DNA of 60,000 bases from Takakia lepidozioides. Lineage: Eukaryota > Streptophyta > Takakiopsida > Takakiales > Takakiaceae. Shown here piece by piece: positions 47,601 through 59,559 of the stretch. The DNA lies in assembly GCA_030704615.1 (NCBI GenBank), contig CM060734.1:36908042-36968041 (forward strand). Reading direction: 5' to 3'. The notes under the pieces are model-generated. The model was not told the origin of the DNA and searched no databases. It saw only the letters and a program-made list of their open reading frames with translations. A program made the position numbers and the translations under genes. The stretch's first letter is position 1. Each line of letters begins with the position of its first letter.

Positions 47601-48242
47601 CCCCGACACCACAGCTTTCCTCGGTGCACCAATGGAAGAAAGCGGGCCTGAAGTGATGGGGCCCGATGTGATGAGACCAGTGGCAGGGAGAACCGGTGCC
47701 TGAGGACCCGAAGTCTTGAGCGGATTGGAGGTTGGCAAAGGCCCTGACGTCTTGAGGGCTGCTCCTCCTGGATGATCCCCACTACGTGAGAGGGGACCTG
47801 ACTTGGAGCTCTGCCGAGCGGGTACCCCACTGAGGGGCCCAGAATGCGACCCTGTTGTTGTTCTTGACTGCTGCCAAGGCATTCCTGCTGAGGTCAATGG
47901 CCCCGATGCAGAAAACGCTGAGCGTGGCGCGCCGCTAGATGGAAGCGAACCAGAGACAGATGCCGACGCTCCTGAGCTGCTTCCTTTCAAAGACGTGGTG
48001 CGCGTCAGACCTGCTTTCTTTGCTTTGTTACCTGAACTCTCAACTGGTATATCAAACATCTTACCCAGCTCCCCAGATTTTTTGATATCACCCCCTGTAT
48101 AAGGCATCTGAGACACACCTATAGTCGTCCCCTTGTCTCTGTACTGATCTCGGTGACCCGACACATATAGTCCATTGCTCAGCTGATGTGACGGAAACCG
48201 TGTAGCCGCTATCCCTGACAGATTATTGTTCGGAGCCCCCAT
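44601..48242 (-). CDS. SHOU4-like membrane protein (cellulose synthase trafficking)
   Basis: Four exons on the minus strand: 48242-47244, 46115-45960, 45522-45311 and 44793-44601, 519 residues, phases 0, 0 and 2. The start FPSHQLSNGLYVSGH and MPYTGGDIKKSGELGKMFDI match Arabidopsis At1g16860/At1g78880. The latter pair was named SHOU4L/SHOU4 for their effect on exocytosis of cellulose synthase to the plasma membrane (from memory). A long Ser/Gly/Pro-rich stretch carries six SGPL copies plus SGPQ and SGPI. Two membrane segments follow (VILWTLIPVFATGLAAGAFI and PILLIVVSSLCGLVVLTLLW), then a conserved C-terminal region: TCGSVPLESSYQKVNRCIYT, KHRRFTWGLR, YVVDFYISDLQSGLRALVKA, EGSTVTVMGVVQRHENVLMI and a final KVDGIPV. 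Met at 48242 was chosen because it immediately precedes the conserved start; an in-frame Met 49 codons upstream is less likely. The family was once mis-labelled as a C19 protease relative; no protease residues are seen. Confidence 0.93.
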
Positions 48243-48859
48243 GGCCCCCAACTGTGAATCAAAACTCTTATCGAAATACCTGTCCGACCAAAATGGATGC
48301 AAGAAGATGCTTATCTCCGAATGCCAATGTAGCACAGCACGGGCAAGCTCGCATTGCTCAGCCACACCACACCTACAACTAGTTCCCACACTACACTACA
48401 CTCCCTCCATCCTATTCACTTACACTTTGCAGCCAGCGGGAGATCACCCAATGTACCACATACAAGAACAACACTACTCATCCCGTTGCGGCTTGTTAAG
48501 GCATTGTCACGCCCCCACCGCAATGTGACACCGCCTCACACCTCTCTCGGCAAACTTCTTGCTAACTTGGAGTAGAAGCACCACCATGCAGACATGACCC
48601 AGACCAGCAACAGCGGAATTGACCTAGGATCTCGGCCATTACGAGACCGACCCATCGCTGACATTGAACTAGAACCTGGCCTCGCAGCTTCCCAAGCCCA
48701 AAGCCAGCAACCAGCACAGCTCTCCTCTAGAGAAGAGAGCGGCGTAGAGCAGCAGCGCTGCCCCGGCTGTGTGGGCCAGCGCCCTCTTGGTGCAGCGACA
48801 GCAGGGCAGGTAGGGTCGCAGTACAGGGCCTGATTAGGGGCCCCGCCAGCACACCCCCA
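48243..48859. promoter_or_regulatory. 5' region of the SHOU4-like gene
   Basis: Upstream of the minus-strand start codon. It should hold the promoter and leader of the SHOU4-like gene. A plus-strand open frame at 48594-48833 shows no recognisable motif. No TATA box was assigned. Confidence 0.35.
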
Positions 48860-48864
48860 TCATT

Positions 48865-49095
48865 ATGCCTCTCTCTCTCTCTCTCTCCCGCTGCTGCCCC
48901 CTCCCTCTTCTACTCTCCCTCTTCAGTCCCTGCTCCCTCCCTCTCTCCCTCCCTTATTCAGTCCCTGACTCCCTCTCTTTTCCTTTCTGTTTTTTTTTCC
49001 CGGTCATTCCCTCCCTCTCTCCCTCCCTTGGCAGTCCCTGACTCCCTATCTTTTCCTTTCTTTTTTTTTTCCCTGTCATTCCCTCCCTCTCTTCT
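48865..49095. repeat. Pyrimidine-rich microsatellite and ~83-base tandem repeat
   Basis: A CT tract (about 48866-48886) is followed by two copies of a unit of about 83 bases made of CCCTCCCTCTCTCCCTCCCT, then CAGTCCCTGACTCCCT, TTTTCCTTTCT and a T run ending in GTCATT. The copies lie at about 48930-49011 and 49012-49085 and differ by a few bases. Confidence 0.85.
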
Positions 49096-49199
49096 CCAAC
49101 ATCAATTCCCACTTCTTACAATTCCTTGCATCCCGCCACTCAGACTTCAGACCCACGCTCCTCTCGTAGGTATTTATTCCCCTTCACAATTTTGATACT

Positions 49200-51250
49200 G
49201 TAACCCAATCAATTTTTATATTTTAGTTTTTTATTAGGCTGGCCAATGGGAAAAAAAAAAATCCCCTTAGAACAGGGGAGAGTGACCCTGGACAGATAGT
49301 GGGAAAAATAACCACCAAAGAGCCATGAAGGCAAGTTAGTACGGATGGGGAAACTCCCAGGTCCAAGGAAATCAAAAGGGGCTGGACTCAAATGCCTCAT
49401 TTAAAGAATGTCATGAAATAATTAGCCTTCAATGGTTATTCGGTTTAATTTTGTTTTGAAGAACAGGGAAGGAAGCCGCCCCCAGAGAAGGTTCACAAGA
49501 GGAAAAATAAATCTCAAGGGGGCCATGGAGGCGCAAATTCTTTATAAATCCCAAAGTACCTTAGATAGTGGGTTGACCAATCCAAAACATTTGAAGGGTT
49601 TGAATTCATTGACAGAACTAACCATTCCAAACCTTGGTTTTTTTCTCCTTTTTGCCGAACCTGAAGGAAAAAAAAAAAAACAGTTGTGATTTTGCCTTGC
49701 CCCAAACAGTTGTAAATTGTGCATCACTGTGTATCACCATCCAAAATGTGTATTAGTAAAGTTGTAAGAGCGGAATTTCTACAACATAAGGGGATGACCA
49801 ACTCCTGTTCACATGCTTGTTTTTACTGGAAAAAAGGAGAATGAGTGTCCATGGATGTCACAGAAGAGGGGGGCTGAGTTCATGCCGGTAAGCCCAAATT
49901 AAGCCCGTCTTGTTCTTTTCAGACATTTTTAGCAAAACTTAGATTGGAAGCAGTTGAACCAGATTGCAGACATGTTGGTAGTTGTAGACCTTCAGGAGGT
50001 TTGTTTTGTTTTGTTCCTGGCCAGAAAACAGATTGTTATGCTCTGACAAACAGAATCAAACATGCATGATAGCAGGTAAGGTTTACCCTGGGGGAGGGCT
50101 TTCTTGTTTTCTGTTAAGAAGGATTGCATGTACTTAGTACTTAGTACTTACTAACCTTCAACAATTGGTCACTGGGGGGTGCTTGTGGAAGTGATTATCT
50201 TTATGAAGGTTATTCTTTGTCAACCGTTTGTTTTTATCTAAGAGAAAATTTGTTCTCCCAAACTGATGTGTTGATTTAACTGGCATGTCAAACTAGTTTG
50301 GAGAGATTTGGCAGTCATTACCTTCATGAAGGTTTTTCTTCTAGCAATTCTTAGAATGTTTGTGTGAAAGTTGAGTGTTGGGATTAACCTTGTATCTACT
50401 ATGAATGTCGGATACAATGTTTTCCTATGACCTAGAAACTGTAAGTTTATCTCCGGAACAAAACTGCTGGTAGTTTTTAGGTTTGCCAGAAAATACTGTA
50501 AACCCAGAAGTCATAACGTTGACCAAGGAGAGCTGATGGAAGCTTGTCTTCCAGCTGCATGACTCAGGTCATTATATCACATGGAAAGGCAACGTTGCCA
50601 GGTAGCATCTGGATGTAATTTGGGCCCAACACGAATCTAGACCTTCTATAGGCTCTATGGGTGTTTTTTCTTTCTTTTATCTTTTTTAAGGGAAACCTGG
50701 GAGTGACAGCCCACAATCCAGGCCCTTGAGGAGGGGGAAATAAATGGGCCATGGAGGCACACGGTTTTTAAGTACGTAAAGAGGCTGAAGAAGCCCACGA
50801 AGAGAAATGAAAGAAGATTCCCCGACTGCATATTACACCACAAAAACTCCGGGCGAACTAGTTAGTCCCCAAACATAACCCATTTTTATCGGTTACTATG
50901 TCGGCAGGAATTCAACTTCCCAAGGAACCTACAAAAACCTCAAGTGCAAATTGGCTCTATGGGTTTCGTAAAGAGCCTGAAGAAACCGACAAAGAGAAAA
51001 AAAAAATTTGAAAGAAGATTCGACGGTTCCCATGACAGCAAGTAACCTCGACTACATATTACATAGAAAAACCTCCAGGCCAATTTTTCTTTTTCTTGAC
51101 TCCTCCCCAAAGAAGCGCAAAATATGGTGTCTCTTGACCCCAAAGAGCTACTGCCTTCCGGCCTAACTCCAGGCCAACTATGTAGTCCCCCAAATATGAA
51201 TTCAGTGTCCCAATGAACTTACAAAAACCTCAAGTGCGAAAATGGAGCTT
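49200..51250. repeat. Decayed dispersed repeat with internal duplications
   Basis: Two diverged copies of a 200-300-base unit lie at about 50747-50950 and 50952-51248. Shared blocks in the same order include CGTAAAGAGSCTGAAGAA, TGAAAGAAGATTC, GACTRCATATTACA, TAGTCCCCAAA and CTACAAAAACCTCAAGTGC. A third, weaker relative may lie at about 49440-49540, since GGGCCATGGAGGC after an AATAAA-rich stretch occurs both there and at 50743. A short tandem of ACTTAGT units is at about 50131-50152. No transposon protein was recognised. Open frames here are short and run through A/T tracts. Confidence 0.6.
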
Positions 51251-52055
51251 CAAAGAATGATGTTGTTAAGTTAGAAGAATCTTGGCCTCACAACTCAGTT
51301 AGTAGACATGTAATTTGCATCCATTTTAGCTTCAATTTGTGAATGAAATGTCACCCTCATGTCCCAAGTTCCTCAGTGGAACACAACCTAGGGTTTCCCC
51401 AAAACAATTGGAGTTCAAGCACAGAAGGAATAGGTAATCAGACTCAAAGTCATGGTCCAGGAAGTATGAAGTTAGTAGGTACTGTGTGCACAAGTTGTTA
51501 GAGAAGTCCTCTTTGTTGTGTGGTATGGAGACAATTCAGGGCTGTCTTGTTTCTCTTGATGCCCTGTTTGAAAAGGAGGTAGTTCACATGCAACTTTACA
51601 AATGTAAAGTCGTGGCATGACTCCCTGTGGTATCACTTTTTATCCGGGATATCTGTGTGCAAGATGGGTTGAAAGCTTTTTCCAGGTAGAATCCACACCC
51701 TAGTACATGTGCCCATCACAGGGGACGACAAAAATCATTGCCCTTTTTCTTTGGGATTGTGAGGACAACTTGATCGTCTGGCCCCCATATCTATCATCAA
51801 CTCATCAAAAGAAGTTGGGCATTTGCCCCAGGATAGAAAGCAAAAGCAAATGTTCAGTGTTGCAAAGGCTACAAACCTTGGCTTGTTGTGAATGAGCACC
51901 CACGTTGATAAGGGGCTCCTGTCTCCTCACACTCAATGTAGCCTCTCTCTCTATGTGGCTGGACATAAGCCGCTTCTGGGAGTGGTGAAGGTCGAGCCAT
52001 AAGGGGCACTTTGCTGTGGCTATGCAGATTTAAGACAGAGACAAGGAAGTAGAGG
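51251..52055. promoter_or_regulatory. Upstream region of ARC6
   Basis: Between the repeat zone and the ARC6 start codon. It should hold the ARC6 promoter and leader. No clear TATA box or other gene was assigned. A short open frame at 51707-51895 has no recognisable motif. Confidence 0.4.
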
Positions 52056-55000
52056 ATGGTGAAGGTAGATTGCGGAGGTAGAGTGGGGTTTGTGGAGTCG
52101 CAATGCACCCCTGCTTCGTTCGTCTCCGGGCCTGCAAGGATAACCAGCGTTCGAGTCAGGAGCACTCTCAGAAACCAAAGCTCCAGGCCGAGACCTGGTC
52201 TGCTGTCCAGTGGGTTCTGCCCTTCTCCAACTTTAGTATTGCCAAGCAGGCCACAGCAAGAGTGCATCACCACGCGCTGCCAGTGGGGCAGAGGGGGAAA
52301 GTGTGGGGCACTGGCAGTGGCTTCAGCTTATCCACCTATTGCCAAGACTGAGAGGACATTTCGGCTGCCCATCGACTACTATCAGGTGGGTCCATCTGAT
52401 ATCATCTTGTTCGGCTACCGCCAGACTGGTTGCATGTGCCATTTGAAAGAAGTCCAATGCAGAGGGTACGTTTCGCTGAATCAGAGTTTTTTGAAGATCC
52501 TATTTTCCAACCTGCTCCCTGGATTTGATTCTTTCATTTGCCTATTTTTCCCGCTCACTTCGAGGAACCCAACATTTGGCCTTTCCAACGCGTCAGCAAG
52601 CCCTTTAGATGCACAGCATCCATGTTCCTGCCCCACTGCGGGTGGCCATGTTGCTGGCACGATTTTGACTCAAGCGCTGTCTGTGCATGGTCCCTCCCAC
52701 ATCACAAGTTGTTCGCATTGTGCTAAACATGTCCTTTGTAGAGTTCTTGCACCTGATAAACTTACATGTAAACTAGGACTCTTGGCCCTATTTGGACGAG
52801 ACCTTGGTGATCTTCAGGTCGGCCACCTTGGGCTTGTTCTGCAGAGCCTACTGTGGTCGCCTTGAAGGATGGCTGAAGTAAGTCTTGTATCTACTTGTGT
52901 GTTAAAATTTGGGAACCGAAATTTTCCTCTTTACAGTGTAAAATCTTGTGTTTTTCTTCTTATTGTATCCCTAACAGGTGCGGTGATGCACAGTAGATGC
53001 AGAAGAGTATGCATACTACACAGCCCTCCAGTTTTTGGGACTGCAAATCCAACTTTGGTATGGTCACTTTTGATTGTTGGGAAAGTCCACTTGACCAATG
53101 AGTTGGATTGTGTGAAGCAATGGTCGTGGGTACTTTACAATTAGACCGCTCCCGCAGAAGTGCCGTTCGTAGAGCTGTGCTGCAGTGCAGCATGATGTAA
53201 GCTAAGGTGCACTGGTGGGGCAGGTATTAGGAGCAGAGACACACAATTTGGCAGACGCAATTGTACGGGCATTTGAGGCACGAGTGAGCAGCCCTCCCAG
53301 AGAAGGGTTCAGTCAGCAGGCGCTGCTTGCACGTCTGGAAATTCTGAGAGGAGCACGTGATACCTTGAGTGATCCAGACTTGCGTGGTGAATACAACCAA
53401 GGCCTTCTAGATGATGAAGCAGGGACACTGGTCCTGGAGGTTCCCTGGACTAAGGTAAACAGATAGATTCTCTTTTCTTCTCTTGCAGTAGAATGGATCA
53501 TAGATAGATTCTCTTTTCTTCTCTTGCAGTAGAATGGATCATACTGTGTAACTATCTTTGCTGATGTTATCTACCTGTTACAACAGCTTCCTGTTGGTTC
53601 AGTCTTGTCATATCTGGGTGTAACAGACTGTATGAAGTGTGTCGCATTTAATGAGGAGTGCTAGCTTGTGTTAGACCCGAAGATAAGTATACTCTTCAAA
53701 GCCAAAGGTTTGCCATCAAGGATTCAGTCAGTAGTCCACAGTGAGGAATTGTCAGAGCAGATTACATGGTGAAGAGTAAGAGAACAGGGGCAGGGGGACT
53801 TTATGGGCAGGTTGGGGGAGCGCTGTGTTTACTGCACGAGGTGGGGGAAGTAGAGGTGGTGTTGCAGGCTGGGCAGGCCCTGCTAGGGCAACAGCAGGAC
53901 CTACCAAAAACGTTGCACCGTGATGTAGTGCTGGCCATGGGGCTTTCATACGTGGAGTTATCCCGAGAAGCCATGGCTGAGACACCTCCAGCTGTTGTGA
54001 AGAGCTGTTCTCATCTCGAGAGTGCCTTGAAGTTGCTCCAGGTACACATGTTCCGGCGAATTTGCCAGCTTTTGGTAAGCTGGCTTGATGATGGAATTGG
54101 AGTAGGGGTGGTCAGGAGCTATCCACAATCCTATTTCCACTAGTGCTGTTTCAGCTAATTCACCCAATTTCAGCTGGCAAGCAATAGGTTAGGGATGCAA
54201 TGTTGCCGTCTTGACGTGTTTCCATTGATAGAGACACTAGTAAATCTTGTCAGTCTACTGAATGCAGGAGGAGGGGGGTACTAGCTTGGCTTCAGACTTG
54301 CAAGAACAGATTGAAGGGACATTAGAGGAGTTGACAGCACGTTGTGTTCTGGAACTCCTTGCGTTGCCATTGGACAAGGACCATGAAGTGCAGCGCCAAC
54401 AAGGGCTGCAAGGTGTGCGATCCCTGTTGTGGGGTGTGGATGAAGGAGGTGATCTTGCAGCTCTGGGAGGCTTCACACATGAGCAATTTATGAAGGAAGC
54501 ATTTGCACAAATGACTGCATCAGAACAGGTTGTACAACCATGCCCTTCTGGTCACTTCTCTCTCTTCTTTCTTGGCTAACAAGTATGTGCTGGCCACCTG
54601 CCTGACATCCACCAGCTTCTCAGGCAGTCTCTCCTGACATGGCTGGTTGCATGCCTGAGGAATATATACTTAATGAGGCCTATCGCTCATTGTGGTGGAA
54701 GTTCTACAATTGTAGTCGTCAAGGAAGTCTGAGCTAGCCAGGTATGCTGTTGTTTTTCACGTATATTATTGCCCATGTTTCCATTAATTGGACTCTCCCT
54801 TCTGCAGAACTTTCTCTTCCTTGCCAATTCACTGGAGGCCCAAAGTTGACACCCACAGTTAATAAGACTTTGGAATGCAGGCCCAATGTCTGGCAAAGAT
54901 ACCTGCTTCAGATCATGGGCAACTTCATTTGTGTTGTTTTGGTTTTTGAGCAGACCAGACTTTCTTCATTGTGCACATGACTAGTTTTTCCCCACGTGTA

Positions 55001-58000
55001 CCTCTCTACTTTACATGCTAACCATTTCTAGGTGTTCTTGATACTACTTGACACGTTCATAGTTCATACCTCACAACACATGTTGGCAAAGTTGACATCC
55101 AAGCTTACAAGACTTTGCAGGCTTAAAGTCTGGCAAAGAGACCTCCTCCAGATTATTGGCAACTTCAATTGTGTTTGTGTCAGTGTTTGAGCACACCAGA
55201 CTTCTTCATTCTGCACATGAGTAGTTTGTCCCCACGTCTACCTCTCTGTTGTGTCTGGAGATATTGTCCTAACCATTTGTAGTGCTCTTGAAATAGCTTC
55301 AGGTCCATGCCTCACCAGACAAGTTTTGACTGACAATTCTTGAATGACTTTCAGCAGTTCTGTTGTCAATAGTGACTGTGGTTCTATCTGGTGGTTTTTC
55401 TCTAGGTGGACTTATTCACAGCGACACCAAGCAACATACCAGCAGAGAGTTCTGAAGTGTATGCAGTGGCACTTGCGCACGTGGCTGAAGGATTTTCTGG
55501 GAAGAGGCCACAGTTGATTCAGGAGGCTGATGCCCTCTTTTTACAGCTGCAGCAAACCAATGCTTCTCTCCCAGACAATGAACCCTCCAGCAGAAATCTT
55601 GAGTTTGCACTTGAGCGAGGAATGTGTGCACTTCTGTTGGGAGAGGTGGATGCCTGTAGGTCATGGCTAGGAGTGGAAGACGAGAGCTCACCTCTACGGG
55701 ATCCTGTAGTGTTGGATTTCATTTATTCACACTCAGAGGAAAGTGGAGAGAGAGATGCTCTGGCAGGATTGTGCAAGCTCTTAGAGAGCTGGTTGGCTGA
55801 TGTAGTATTTCCAACGTTCCGGGATACTGAATCACTGCGCGTCTCTCTAGGAGGCTACTATGATGATCAAAGTGTGCTCACCTATTTGGAAGGGCTGGAG
55901 AAAGGTGGCAGTTCTCCATTAGCAGCTGCTGCAGCCATTGTGCGCATTGGGGCAGGTGCGGGTGCTGCTTTGGATAGTGTGAAGGCGACGCTTCAAAGGG
56001 TGTTTCCACTGGGAAGAGTCAAGGAAACTGTTACATACGCGAATGAGCTACCGAAAAGGGATTTTTCGCAGTTTGTTTCTCACAAGGGAACTGATGGTGA
56101 TGCACTGGGTCCTGGTCCAGTGCTGCCTGGTGCAATTGGCTTTTTATCAGAATCTGCAGGAGATAGCTGGGAACACAGTGACGAGGGTAACAATGGAGCT
56201 ATGTCAAGTGGGGAGATTGGAAATACAAGGAAACCCTCCGCACGACGGGGTTTGGCACCAGTACAGATTGCATGCACTGGGGTTGTCTTTGGAGCCCTAG
56301 TTGTGGCGGGCCTACGTTTTCTTCCTTTGCATCCCCGCTTCGCTCACCTGTTAAATGTTCCCACAGCTTCAGTCGCCTCGTCAGGTCCGCTCTCAAAACT
56401 CTCCACATGCCAGAATCTAACTGGTACATGTGGGCATCTTTTCTTTCTCTATTGCCCTTTCTATGCCTTTGCATCCTTTCTGCTTACTCCTCTCTTCCTT
56501 CTGTCTCTCTGATTGCTCTGCTCTATCTCAGGGTTGTTACTGCACGTTTATACAGCCATTCCTTCATTCCAAACAGCCCTCATCCCGAACGACTTAATTC
56601 ATACCTGGTGATCCTTCAACAATTCAAGTGGGAAGTGTTCTTTAGAGTTTTCTGCCTATTTTCCCAACTACATGGCTGTGAGTGAAACAGAAATAATGCA
56701 ATAGCGGCGCCAGTGGGGAGTAGGCTGAACACTTTGATGGGGGGTGCATGCACTGAAGGGGTTGGGAAGAAGGAAGCAGTGAGTGAGGAGGTGCCAAAGA
56801 TGGATGCCAGGTTGGCGGAATATATGGTTCGTAAGTGGCAAAGTGCTAAAGCACATGCGCTTGGTGCCACCCATTCTGTGGCGCAGTTGCCTGAGGTACA
56901 CTTACTCTCCTTAGAACGGATCCACCTTAACCATCCTCTGAAAGCGGCCAATACTAATACTGAGGCGTAAGAGGAAGATGCCTTTGCACGCGTTCCCTAC
57001 CCTGCCACTGGGCCCTCGTCGCTGGCTGGTGGCACAACCTATATTTATGACTTCGAGATGGCTGTGCCAAACCTTGTGGACATGCACAAGTTGTTCAATT
57101 CTCCAGTAGTCTCACTTGTGAATCTGCATATGTGACTATGGAGGTGCTTACTTTAGTAACGATAATGCAGTTCTGCATTACCTCAGAACTAGCTGCCTGT
57201 CTTGAGGCTGTAAACAGTCATGCGACCAACCAAATTGACTCAAGTGTGTCGTCTTGGAATTGTTGAGTGTTTGGGACCCCGGATGCAAGCACTGTGACTG
57301 GAACTTTACCTCTCATGGACATGATGCAGAGCTTGGCAGCATGCGATCTTTCATGTTCTTGGATGCCTTACAGGGCAACCATATCTCATATTAATTTCCA
57401 CCCATCACATTTATTTGCTTTTATCCAACGGATGGTCAAAATTGGCTCCTCTTGTTAACTTTAAAGGTATTATTGAAGACACCATATGACTCCTGGGACT
57501 TTAGCCCACGGATATTCCAGCTTTTACTGGTCAAAAGCTCAAACGACTAGCACATAATAAGTCTGCCCTACTGAGGATGGTTTTGATCTAACACATTGAC
57601 ATCCACAATCTCCAGCCCTCAGGAGTTGAAAGGTAGGAGCTCAACACAAAACTCATATGTGAGACTTATTGCTAGTGGGAAATGACTAGTCATCTTAGAA
57701 GTATCTGTATAGGCAGTTAAATGGGTAGGGTGGTTCTCATACATGGGCATGTTAATGAATCAAGACTTTTATGTGATAATCAACTAATACCTGTCGCTGC
57801 ATGTGCTGCTGGGATAGGTGTTAGAAGGACAGATGCTCAAAAGCTGGACAGACCGCGTAAATGACGTAGCTCGACATGGCTGGTTTTGGGAGTACAAACT
57901 CGTTGGCCTCAACATTGACAGTGTTATAGTGAGTGACGATGGTCGAAGGGCTATGGTGGAGGCCACACTACAAGAAGCCGCACGCCTTTTTGACGGCAAA

Positions 58001-58108
58001 CATCCAGAGCAGGATGACTCCTACCGCAGCACTTACACCACCCGCTATGAGCTTTGCCATGGCGACACTGGTTGGCGCATCACTGGGGGCGCTGTCCTGC
58101 GTACTTGA
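52056..58108 (+). CDS. ARC6: ARC6, chloroplast division protein
   Basis: Seven exons, all phases consistent: 52056-52385, 53224-53454, 53811-54041, 54268-54528, 55406-56384, 56705-56895 and 57818-58108; about 837 residues (Arabidopsis about 800). ARC6 sits in the inner plastid envelope, anchors the FtsZ ring on the stroma side and binds PDV2 in the intermembrane space. Landmarks: a Ser/Arg-rich transit-like leader; ERTFRLPIDYYQVLGAETHN, a J-like domain without HPD, as in the family; REGFSQQALLARLEILRGAR; DVVLAMGLSYVELSREAMAE; ARCVLELLALPL; LFTATPSNIPAESSEVYAVA; GLCKLLESWLADVVFPTFRD; SPLAAAAAIVRIGAGAGAAL; a membrane segment (IACTGVVFGALVVAGLRFLP); and the C-terminal PDV2-binding region (KMDARLAEYMVRKWQSAKAH, LKSWTDRVNDVARHGWFWEY, GWRITGGAVLRT). 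Intron 2 has a perfect 41-bp duplication; intron 4 has a diverged tandem duplication. Confidence 0.95.
53461..53542 (+). repeat. Perfect 41-bp tandem duplication in ARC6 intron 2
   Basis: Two identical 41-base copies, 53461-53501 and 53502-53542, begin six bases after the exon 2 splice donor dinucleotide region. Each carries a pyrimidine tract ending in CAG (TTCTCTTTTCTTCTCTTGCAG without its first base), a strong-looking 3' splice acceptor. Identity implies a recent event. Confidence 0.95.
54835..55330 (+). repeat. Diverged ~245-base tandem duplication in ARC6 intron 4
   Basis: The segment at about 54840-55080 recurs at about 55085-55325. Matching blocks in order: AAAGTTGACAYCCA, AAGACTTTG, AATGTCTGGCAAAGA (AAGTCTGGCAAAGA), GGGCAACTTCA (TTGGCAACTTCA), ACCAGACTT, TTCATTNTGCACATGA and CCCCACGTNTACCTCTCT. 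Divergence of roughly a fifth suggests it is old. Confidence 0.85.
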
Positions 58109-59559
58109 GACCTTGCAACGTCTTGCTGGCTTTGATTGGCTTGCTCAATCTATTTCATTGTGTAGGCCAAAATTCGCCATTGTAACGTTAGTTAAAGGCT
58201 TGAAATGTGTACATTCACAAAATAGATGATTCGTGATCTCTGTATTTGGATACTGTGTGGTTGGGGTGTTTGTTCTTCATATTAGGAGCCTGCAGTGTTT
58301 GCAGGTTTACAGCGGGCCAACTCGCCACTTGTGGCTTTCCAACTCAGCAAAGTTCAGAGTTGTAATGAAAGCTCTAGTTCTCAGCCAGTCTCCCATTGAA
58401 ATTTGTTTTGCAACATTTCACTGATATAGAAGAAAAGTGAGCTCATGGCCAGGAGTTACTCATAGGGAAGTAGAAGCATAAATAAAACAGTGCTTGAAGA
58501 GGCAAAGACAGTCTAACATGATGAAGTATGAAGGAGCCTGAGCGGTGCATCCCTAGTCTTACAGACAGATCGGCAGAAATTCTGGAAATGGACACTTTTG
58601 CTTTCTGTTTTCCAATAAGGAAGGGGGGTACATGCAAGCAAAGGGGTCGAATGCGATCGCAAATATGGAGTTAGGATGTCGTGGGGGATGGAAGAGTTAT
58701 GAGAGGTAGAGGGAGAGAGCCAGTTGTTCTTTATTAGATTCTTAATAAATGACACTCTCTGGCAGGTGACGTTTTCTTCGGAGAGAGAACTGCAGCATTT
58801 ATCCTGGAAGCTTGCGGATGGGCAGATGCTCTATTGCCCAGGCAGCTCCTCCAGCTGTTTTCTATGGTATGGAAGGGATGGGGGAGTTTGATGTGAACTT
58901 TTCTTTGTGCGGCGGCCTTAGAAACCATGTCAACACAAAACGAAGGGGGTTAATTGTACTGAGCGTTCAATTCCCCTCTCGGCTGCGAGTTCACAAAACA
59001 CTTTCTGACATATGTAGACTTCAAAACAGAGCCGGAAGTGACTGAATGATGGTGGTTCCGCAACAGAGCCCACAGATTCAGCCCACTGCTACATATGTCT
59101 TGAGATGCAAACTTGAACGGTCTCCATTCGAAAAGCTCCGAAGAAAATAACAAAACCTTAGGATATCACAGTTCGTGCCCAGGATTCAAAACATGACAGG
59201 AAGACTATGATACATCAACAGACTTGCAGTAGAAGAGTGCAATTGAACACCATCTTTTGGGTGCTGTGGGGAATCGATCCAATCTAGGAGGTTGAATCCG
59301 CAAGCTTTCCTCATCTATGATCGCGCACTGAGCATCACATGTTTGCGATCTCACATGTTGCGATCGGACTGGAACTATGCCACCTTCAAACGTCCACAGT
59401 GAAACAGTTTGGAGGGCGGCTGTTGCAGCTGAGCTACGTTAAATCATACTCGTTGCAACTCTGCCATTCATGGCAAACTTATTAGTCTGTCTTGTTGAAC
59501 TGTTAACATCCCTCCGAGCATCAATCTTTGTGGTTTGGGACAGTTCGACACAGCTGATA
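58109..59559. other. No gene recognised (tail-to-tail spacer)
   Basis: Spacer between the 3' end of ARC6 and the 3' end of the aspartic protease. Open frames at 58443-58755 (-) and 58812-59045 (+) show no family motif. No repeats or RNA genes were noticed. Confidence 0.5.

Noticed and set aside
49400-49730. Several short open frames of 60-85 codons
   Set aside because: They cross poly-A/T tracts and overlap each other on both strands within a decayed repeat; no domain is visible.
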